Positions 15,156-19,384 of a DNA stretch of 19,384 nucleotides are shown piece by piece. Origin of the DNA: JAKJBL01 sp964461335 (GTDB taxonomy: Bacteria > Bacillota > Clostridia > Christensenellales > CAG-138); the NCBI GenBank assembly GCA_964461335.1, contig CAYWTY010000033.1, positions 1 to 19,384 of the forward strand, written 5' to 3'. Both the position numbers and the translations under genes were made by a program. The notes under the pieces were generated by a model. That model did not search any database, was not told where the DNA came from, and saw nothing but the letters and a program-made list of their open reading frames with translations. How positions within the stretch are numbered: the stretch's first letter is position 1; each line of letters opens with the position of its first letter.

Positions 15156-17840
15156 ATGCGAAAATTTACCGGGTATCTGCTTGCGGCAATGCTGTTGCTG
15201 ATGCTGCCTCTTGGCTTTAGTGAGCCTGCACATGCAGCTGTGGATTATTCTAATGTGCGGGTGCAGCTCTCAATCGGGAGCGTAAACATGCTTAGCATCC
15301 CTGTTAGCGGGAGCTATTTCATAGCGCAAAACGGGGCGAGCTTCAAAAATGGCACATTGAGCGTACAAGCCTCAGGCGGTACGCTTTCTGTTTCGCATTC
15401 ATCCGTTGGCACACTCTATTCAGGGAGCTCTGTTTCAATAATGCGCGAAAGCATAACGCCTTCAGCTGGCTATTTACGGCTTACAACATCAGGCGTAACG
15501 CGCTCTTTTCTTGGGCATTTGACACTTAAATGCTCAGGCGGGCTTATTAGCGCAATAAACGAAGTGCCGCTGCCGCATTATCTTTACGGAGTAGTTGGCT
15601 TTGAAATGAGCAACACCTTCCCATATGAAGCGCTTAAAGCACAGGCAGTTGCTGCAAAATGCTATGTGCTTGCGAATATGACTGGCGGAGGCGGCTACGA
15701 TATAAGCGATACTTCAAGCGACCAGGTCTATAAAGGCTATGTCTCAAGCTATACAAATGTTATACGCGCTGTTGATGAAACATACGATATGGGGCTTTAT
15801 CTTGGCAACCAAATTCTTTCAAGCTATTATGCTGCTTCAAACGGCGGCGCAACGCTCCTGCCCTCAGATGTTTGGGGCGGCACTAACCGTTACCAGTGGG
15901 ATAGGGCATATGGAAGGGTACAGGACCCATACGATGTCGCAAACCCGCTCTCAGTTTCAGAAACAACCTTTTTCCCTGCTAACGGAGACGATGGCTCTAT
16001 TAAATCTTCGCTTTCAAACTACCTGCGTCTAAGGCCTGGGCAGGTAGGCCATGTTGAGCCTTCAAGCTTTGTTACGCGCGTTTTATCAATTGACAGTTTA
16101 CGCCTTGTTGGTGCAAGCACAGCTGAAATTGCGCTTACGCTTCAGGTTCAAAGCAGTGACGGAGCTTCACAAGCGCGCAGCATAAGTTATGCATTCAGCC
16201 TTGATGAGCTCAGGTGGAACGGCATAATGACGCTTTCACAAAACCTAAGGCTTTATACAGTTACGCCAACAGGCGGCGGCTACAACATTACGCGCAGCCG
16301 CTACGGCCACGGTGTTGGGCTTTCACAGCGTGGTGCGCAGCAAATGGCTAATTCCGGTTTCCGCTGTGAGCAGATTCTCCAGTTCTACTACCCGGGTGCA
16401 ACAATAAGGTCAATGGGTATAGCAGCGCCAAGCGACCCGACAAAGCCGCTTGACCAACTATCACCCTCTGCGACGCCAACAGGCGAGGTTATAGCATTTG
16501 GCGAGGTTACATCAAGCACCCTTAACTTTAGAAGCGCGCCCAATACAAGCGGGAAGATTCTTAAAAAGCTAACAAAGGGCGACAAGCTCGAAGTATATTC
16601 AAGCGTAAAAGATTGGTATTATTGCACAAGCAATGGTGTTAGCGGCTATGCGAGCGGCCAGTACCTTAAGCTTAGCGCACCTGCTGCTTCTCCTCCTGCT
16701 GTTGCGCCTCCTGCTGAGCAGCCTCAGCCCGGAGTATCGGCCCCCTTTGAGCAGGCTACAACAGGTGTAATTAGGGCAAACACAAGCCTGTTTTCAAACC
16801 CCTCCGCATATTCGGGCGGTGTTTTAGGCGAGCTTAGCGCAAATACAACTGTAAGCGTGCTTGCAGAGGTAGGCGGCTTTTATGTAGTGCAGGCAGGGCT
16901 GATACAAGGCTATGTTCAAAAAGAATATGTAAGCTTAGCTGCAGCGCCACAAGGGCAACAAAGCGGCCAAACTGCAACAGGGTACGGTGAAACCACAGGC
17001 AAGGTCAACTTCAGAACAGGGCCTTCAACAGGCTATTCAATAATTAAAGAGCTTAAAAAGGGCACGAAGCTTACAGTCTACGGCATAACAAACGGCTGGT
17101 ACTATGTTGAGGCTGACGGCATTTCAGGCTATTTAAACGATAAGTATGTTAAACTCACAGCTTCAGGCGGGAATGCAGGCTCTGCCCCTGCGGCTCCTGC
17201 GCAGCCCTCGGGCGAGCAGGCGTGGTCTGCCGAGGTTGTAAACGAATGGGTGCGCTTAAGGTCTACACCAAGTGCGGATAATCAAAGCAATATTTTAGGC
17301 GATTATGATGTTGGCACAAAGCTCATTGTCCACAGCCAGACAGGCAGTTTTTACTTTGTTACTGTTGATGGCAGGCAGGGTTATATGCATAAGGACTTTG
17401 TAAAAATCACAGGCGAGCTTTCACAGGGCGCAGCCGCGCAAGAGGGCGTAACAACAGCTTCCGTAAACCTGCGCACAGGCCCCTCAACAGGCCACACAAT
17501 TCTAACTAAGCTTAAAAAAGGCACAAAGCTTCTTGTGCTTGGTTCAAGCGGGGATTGGTACAATGTACAAGCAGGCAGCTTAAGCGGCTATATCACAAAA
17601 AAATATGCAAAGCTTACTTCTGCTTCAACTACTTCTGCTTCAACTGCTTCTTCGTCAGCTAAAACAACTGGCAATGTCAACATGCGCAAAACTCCCTCAA
17701 CAGCCAACAGTAAAAATATAATCACGCTCTTAAAAAAGGGAACAGCGCTAACGCTTCTTGGCAAGGAAAGCGGGTTTTATCTTGTTAATGTTAACGGCAC
17801 AAAAGGCTATGTAAGCACAAAGTATATAAATGCAAATTAG
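15156..17840 (+). CDS. Secreted SpoIID/LytB-domain protein with six SH3b repeats
   Basis: Probable secreted cell-wall enzyme or amidase enhancer of 894 residues. A signal peptide ends near AHA at 25-27. The SpoIID/LytB domain spans about 130-420: EVPLPHYLYGVVGFEMS with E150 as the likely catalytic glutamate of this lytic transglycosylase family, EALKAQAVAAKCY, and the closing HGVGLSQRGAQQMA beginning at H385. A Pro/Ala linker follows the first SH3b. The six SH3b domains lie at about 450-508, 536-595, 612-670, 691-753, 765-823 and 836-894; the third, fifth and sixth keep a clear NxR-x-TPS/GPST pattern, while the second and fourth are more divergent. I see no Cys-His cluster near the active glutamate of the kind reported for zinc-binding sporulation SpoIID. 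AAAGGAG lies 7 nt before the ATG. The role is likely vegetative wall remodelling, not certainly sporulation. Confidence 0.9.
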   Translation: MRKFTGYLLAAMLLLMLPLGFSEPAHAAVDYSNVRVQLSIGSVNMLSIPVSGSYFIAQNGASFKNGTLSVQASGGTLSVSHSSVGTLYSGSSVSIMRESITPSAGYLRLTTSGVTRSFLGHLTLKCSGGLISAINEVPLPHYLYGVVGFEMSNTFPYEALKAQAVAAKCYVLANMTGGGGYDISDTSSDQVYKGYVSSYTNVIRAVDETYDMGLYLGNQILSSYYAASNGGATLLPSDVWGGTNRYQWDRAYGRVQDPYDVANPLSVSETTFFPANGDDGSIKSSLSNYLRLRPGQVGHVEPSSFVTRVLSIDSLRLVGASTAEIALTLQVQSSDGASQARSISYAFSLDELRWNGIMTLSQNLRLYTVTPTGGGYNITRSRYGHGVGLSQRGAQQMANSGFRCEQILQFYYPGATIRSMGIAAPSDPTKPLDQLSPSATPTGEVIAFGEVTSSTLNFRSAPNTSGKILKKLTKGDKLEVYSSVKDWYYCTSNGVSGYASGQYLKLSAPAASPPAVAPPAEQPQPGVSAPFEQATTGVIRANTSLFSNPSAYSGGVLGELSANTTVSVLAEVGGFYVVQAGLIQGYVQKEYVSLAAAPQGQQSGQTATGYGETTGKVNFRTGPSTGYSIIKELKKGTKLTVYGITNGWYYVEADGISGYLNDKYVKLTASGGNAGSAPAAPAQPSGEQAWSAEVVNEWVRLRSTPSADNQSNILGDYDVGTKLIVHSQTGSFYFVTVDGRQGYMHKDFVKITGELSQGAAAQEGVTTASVNLRTGPSTGHTILTKLKKGTKLLVLGSSGDWYNVQAGSLSGYITKKYAKLTSASTTSASTASSSAKTTGNVNMRKTPSTANSKNIITLLKKGTALTLLGKESGFYLVNVNGTKGYVSTKYINAN
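17616..17645 (+). repeat. Perfect 15-bp tandem duplication in the last SH3b linker
   Basis: ACTTCTGCTTCAACT occurs twice head to tail and encodes part of the Thr/Ser/Ala linker between the fifth and sixth SH3b domains. It keeps the reading frame. Such slippage-prone linkers can vary in length between strains. Confidence 0.85.
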
Positions 17841-17860
17841 CTCACGCTTGCAGGGCATAA

Positions 17861-19018
17861 ATGGAAGAACAAAAGTTCAAAAAACAAAACGCGCCTAAAA
17901 AGCGCGTTTCCATCCTTTTTGCATACCCGATTGTTGCACTTTCTGCTGCACTCGGTGTGCTTCTTTTTGCGCTTTTTTACAATGGAGGCGGAGCAGAGGC
18001 GCTTTTAAACAAGCAGGCTGTAAATTCAGAGCTCGATATAATACCCCCTATAAGCGGCGCTGCACTTAAGAGTACGCCTTTACCAGAGAAACCGCCGGAT
18101 ACATCCGGGAGGCTCTTCCCGTTTTCAAGCGGCGGGCTTTGGGGGTATAAAAATACTGCGCAAAAAGAAGTTATACGCCCGAAGTTTTTGTATGCGCATG
18201 AATTTAGTACTCTGCCCAATACTTTTGCAGCTGTTGAAAAAGAGGGCAAACTTAGCTATGGCCTTATAAACAGAAGTGGGGAGTGGGTAGCTTCGCCTGT
18301 TTGGGGCAATGTAAAGCAATTTAGCGAGGGGCTTGCTGCAGTCGAGTTTGGCGGAAAATGGGGCTATGCGGATAATACGGGCAGGCTCGTTATCGCATAT
18401 TCGTTTTATGAAGCGCATGAGTTTTCAAACGGCCGCGCTTTAGTTAGTGCAGGCTCTATGTACGGGTATATTGATTTAGACGGCGATTATGCGATTTCGC
18501 CGCAGTTTGATGCAGGCGGCCAGTTTTCAAGCGATATGGCGTTTGCTTCAAAAAACGGCAAGCATTACATTATAGACAAAATCGGTGAAAAAATCGCAAC
18601 CTTAGGCAAGGAAAGGGGCACGCATTACAGCTTAGGCTTTGCAGCTATAAATAATGGGGATAATACATACAGCTATTTCAATACATCAAGAAGGCGTGCC
18701 TTTAAGCAGGTTTACGAGGGAGCACGCGAGTTTTCAGACGAGTATGCTGCAGTAAAAAAGGATGGCAGCTGGGGCTATATAAATGCTTCTGGTGTTATGG
18801 TTATACCAAACCAGTTCCTTGAAGCACGCGAGTTTTCCCAAAACCGCGCAGCAGTTATGGATGAAGGCGGGAAATGGGGCTATATAGATAAGGCAGGTAA
18901 AAGGGTCGCGCCCTGCCTTTTTGATGAGGCTGAGCAGTTTATAATGGGGTATGCGCTTGTAACTGCAGGCGGCGTAAAGGGGTTTATAGATAGAGACGGC
19001 GAATTTTACGAGCTTTAG
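17861..19018 (+). CDS. Membrane-anchored WG-repeat protein
   Basis: Function unknown; WG (KWG) repeats are beta-rich and thought to act in binding. The 385 residues begin with a basic cytoplasmic stretch and one transmembrane helix (about 16-40), so the rest should lie outside the cell. About eight or nine repeats follow from near residue 90 to the end, with clear cores LWGYKN, KWGYAD, MYGYID, SWGYIN and KWGYID and degenerate ones between them (fifth and sixth). Each repeat carries the usual pattern of an aromatic-Gly-Tyr-Ile/Asp turn, a G.. V/I..P.F strand and EFS..RA. The ATG is 20 nt after the SpoIID-like gene with only a weak AGGG, so it is probably read from that transcript. Confidence 0.88.
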   Translation: MEEQKFKKQNAPKKRVSILFAYPIVALSAALGVLLFALFYNGGGAEALLNKQAVNSELDIIPPISGAALKSTPLPEKPPDTSGRLFPFSSGGLWGYKNTAQKEVIRPKFLYAHEFSTLPNTFAAVEKEGKLSYGLINRSGEWVASPVWGNVKQFSEGLAAVEFGGKWGYADNTGRLVIAYSFYEAHEFSNGRALVSAGSMYGYIDLDGDYAISPQFDAGGQFSSDMAFASKNGKHYIIDKIGEKIATLGKERGTHYSLGFAAINNGDNTYSYFNTSRRRAFKQVYEGAREFSDEYAAVKKDGSWGYINASGVMVIPNQFLEAREFSQNRAAVMDEGGKWGYIDKAGKRVAPCLFDEAEQFIMGYALVTAGGVKGFIDRDGEFYEL

Positions 19019-19044
19019 CGGGCGATTGATAATCGCCCCTACAT
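19019..19044 (+). repeat. Palindromic GGGCGATT repeat, copy 1
   Basis: CGGGCGATTGATAATCGCCC is a perfect 8-bp stem with a 3-nt loop, followed by CTACAT. It begins at the base after the WG gene's stop. There is no T-run, so a terminator role is possible but unproven. It resembles a dispersed palindromic repeat rather than a gene part. Confidence 0.8.
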
Positions 19045-19060
19045 TATCGGTGTAAAATTG

Positions 19061-19085
19061 CGGGCGTTAGCAATCGCCCCTACAT
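19061..19085 (+). repeat. Palindromic GGGCGATT-type repeat, copy 2
   Basis: CGGGCGTTAGCAATCGCCCC followed by TACAT. It shares CGGGCG at the left and AATCGCCCCTACAT at the right with copy 1, 42 nt downstream. The stem is shorter (5 bp plus a mismatch) because of changes in the left arm. Confidence 0.8.
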
Positions 19086-19120
19086 ATTGACGCGCAAGGT
19101 TTCTTAGTTTATTGCTGCAA

Positions 19121-19215
19121 AATACCCCCTATGTCACAACGCACAGCGAAGGCGAAGAACCGAACAGGAGCGTAATAATAACGCCTAAGTGAGGGTGAGG
19201 GGCGGTAGGGGAGCG
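19121..19215 (+). repeat. GC-rich block with inverted CCCCTA/TAGGGG ends and G-runs, probable dispersed repeat
   Basis: CCCCTA (19126-19131) and TAGGGG (19206-19211) form an inverted pair around the block, and the same CCCCTA closes both palindromic copies to the left. The right side has four G-runs close together (GGG, GGGG, GG, GGGG at about 19193-19211). The composition differs sharply from the AT-rich DNA on its right. The repeat identity is inferred from composition and ends, not from a second copy here. Confidence 0.4.
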
Positions 19216-19262
19216 AAAATTAAAATAATTACTTATTTCGTAACTATTTTGTAATAAAGGTG

Positions 19263-19291
19263 TTGACAATATGTTTAAGAGCTGTTATCTT
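19263..19291 (+). promoter_or_regulatory. Strong-box promoter for the last gene
   Basis: A perfect TTGACA (19263-19268), a 17-nt spacer and TATCTT (19286-19291, 4 of 6). It leaves a leader of about 55-60 nt, which ends in GAAAGGGG before the ATG at 19356. Confidence 0.7.
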
Positions 19292-19298
19292 AGTATTG

Positions 19299-19327
19299 TG
19301 CAAAGGGTTCCCACACTCTCATTTGCA
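19299..19327. promoter_or_regulatory. Inverted TGCAAA...TTTGCA in the leader of the last gene, possible operator
   Basis: TGCAAA (19299-19304) and TTTGCA (19322-19327) are exact inverted hexamers 17 nt apart, placed at and just after the predicted transcription start. They could be a repressor site or a weak leader hairpin. Short arms mean chance is not excluded. Confidence 0.3.
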
Positions 19328-19355
19328 ATTAATATTTTGAAAGGGGTAAAATAAT

Positions 19356-19384
19356 ATGAAAAAAGTACTAACTCTCGTACTCGC
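19356..19384 (+). CDS. N-terminus of a secreted protein or lipoprotein (partial)
   Basis: Nine complete codons (MKKVLTLVL) and part of a tenth are present before the window ends. The two lysines and hydrophobic run are the start of a signal peptide, as in many clostridial solute-binding lipoproteins, but the mature protein is not visible, so no function is given. GAAAGGGG lies about 10 nt upstream of the ATG, and the promoter at 19263-19291 is in register. It is probably a new transcription unit unrelated to the WG gene. Confidence 0.65.

Larger units (their letters stand above)
19019..19355. other. Gene-free region between the WG gene and the last gene
   Basis: Holds the two palindromic copies, a GC-rich block (19121-19215), an AT-rich stretch (19216-19262), and then the promoter and leader of the last gene. 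The longest reading in the GC-rich block is a 14-codon ORF with no ribosome site, so I see no gene. The sharp change from GC-rich to AT-rich suggests inserted repeat material upstream of a native promoter. Confidence 0.6.

Noticed and set aside
19019..19038. Canonical intrinsic terminator after the WG gene
   Set aside because: The stem is good but no T-run follows; kept as a repeat with only a possible terminator role.
19019..19085. CRISPR array
   Set aside because: Only two imperfect palindromic copies, 42 nt apart start to start, with a 16-nt spacer; no array or cas gene.
19130..19176. A 14-codon frame in the GC-rich block
   Set aside because: No ribosome site, very basic low-information peptide, and the block looks like repeat DNA.
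1..19384. Defence system, prophage, insertion sequence or horizontal island
   Set aside because: Every gene of readable function is a core or envelope gene with similar base use; nothing resembles transposases, integrases or immune effectors.

Overview
The window reads as ordinary chromosomal DNA from a Gram-positive anaerobe of the Bacillota, most likely class Clostridia. The evidence is a PASTA-domain kinase with its PP2C phosphatase, an rsgA-rpe pair, a SpoIID/LytB protein with SH3b repeats, WG repeats, strong AGGAGG-type ribosome sites and sigma-A-like promoters. G+C looks a little under half. TGA is used as a stop (methyltransferase, rsgA), so the genetic code looks standard. I cannot name the species. 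All genes look intact apart from the one cut by the right edge.

Left block (87-13786, all minus strand). Fifteen tightly packed genes read leftward, in transcription order: folC, a class I SAM methyltransferase, an RluA-type pseudouridine synthase, a 72-residue membrane protein, a YbjQ/UPF0145 protein, murB, rapZ, a PP2C phosphatase, a PASTA Ser/Thr kinase, rsgA, rpe, trxB, glmM, nth and obg. Several junctions overlap by 1-26 nt (ATGA and TAATG forms), which suggests translational coupling. A good promoter precedes folC (13814-13842). A second lies just upstream of murB (10362-10390), so the block is probably at least two nested units. Envelope themes recur: GlmM and MurB make peptidoglycan precursors, RapZ is linked to amino-sugar sensing in other bacteria, and the kinase/phosphatase pair reads the cell wall. 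RsgA, Obg, RluA and the methyltransferase serve ribosome or RNA maturation.

Right block (13925-19018, plus strand). A divergent promoter drives ychF, an ATPase of the Obg superfamily. After a gap with its own promoter comes an 894-residue secreted SpoIID/LytB protein with six C-terminal SH3b repeats, then a 385-residue membrane-anchored WG-repeat protein. The last two look like a small envelope module.

Right edge (19019-19384). This is the only gene-free stretch over 300 nt. It holds two copies of a palindromic GGGCGATT-type repeat directly after the WG gene, a GC-rich G-run block that also looks like dispersed-repeat material, and then an AT-rich promoter region with a perfect TTGACA box. 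That promoter leads to a secreted protein of which only the first nine codons are present.

I found no RNA genes, CRISPR array, intact insertion sequence, phage genes or defence system. The items most worth a second look are the composite repeats at 19019-19215, the SpoIID-SH3b/WG pair, the coupled small membrane protein and YbjQ pair, and the joining of murB-rapZ to the phosphatase-kinase cluster without yvcK or whiA.
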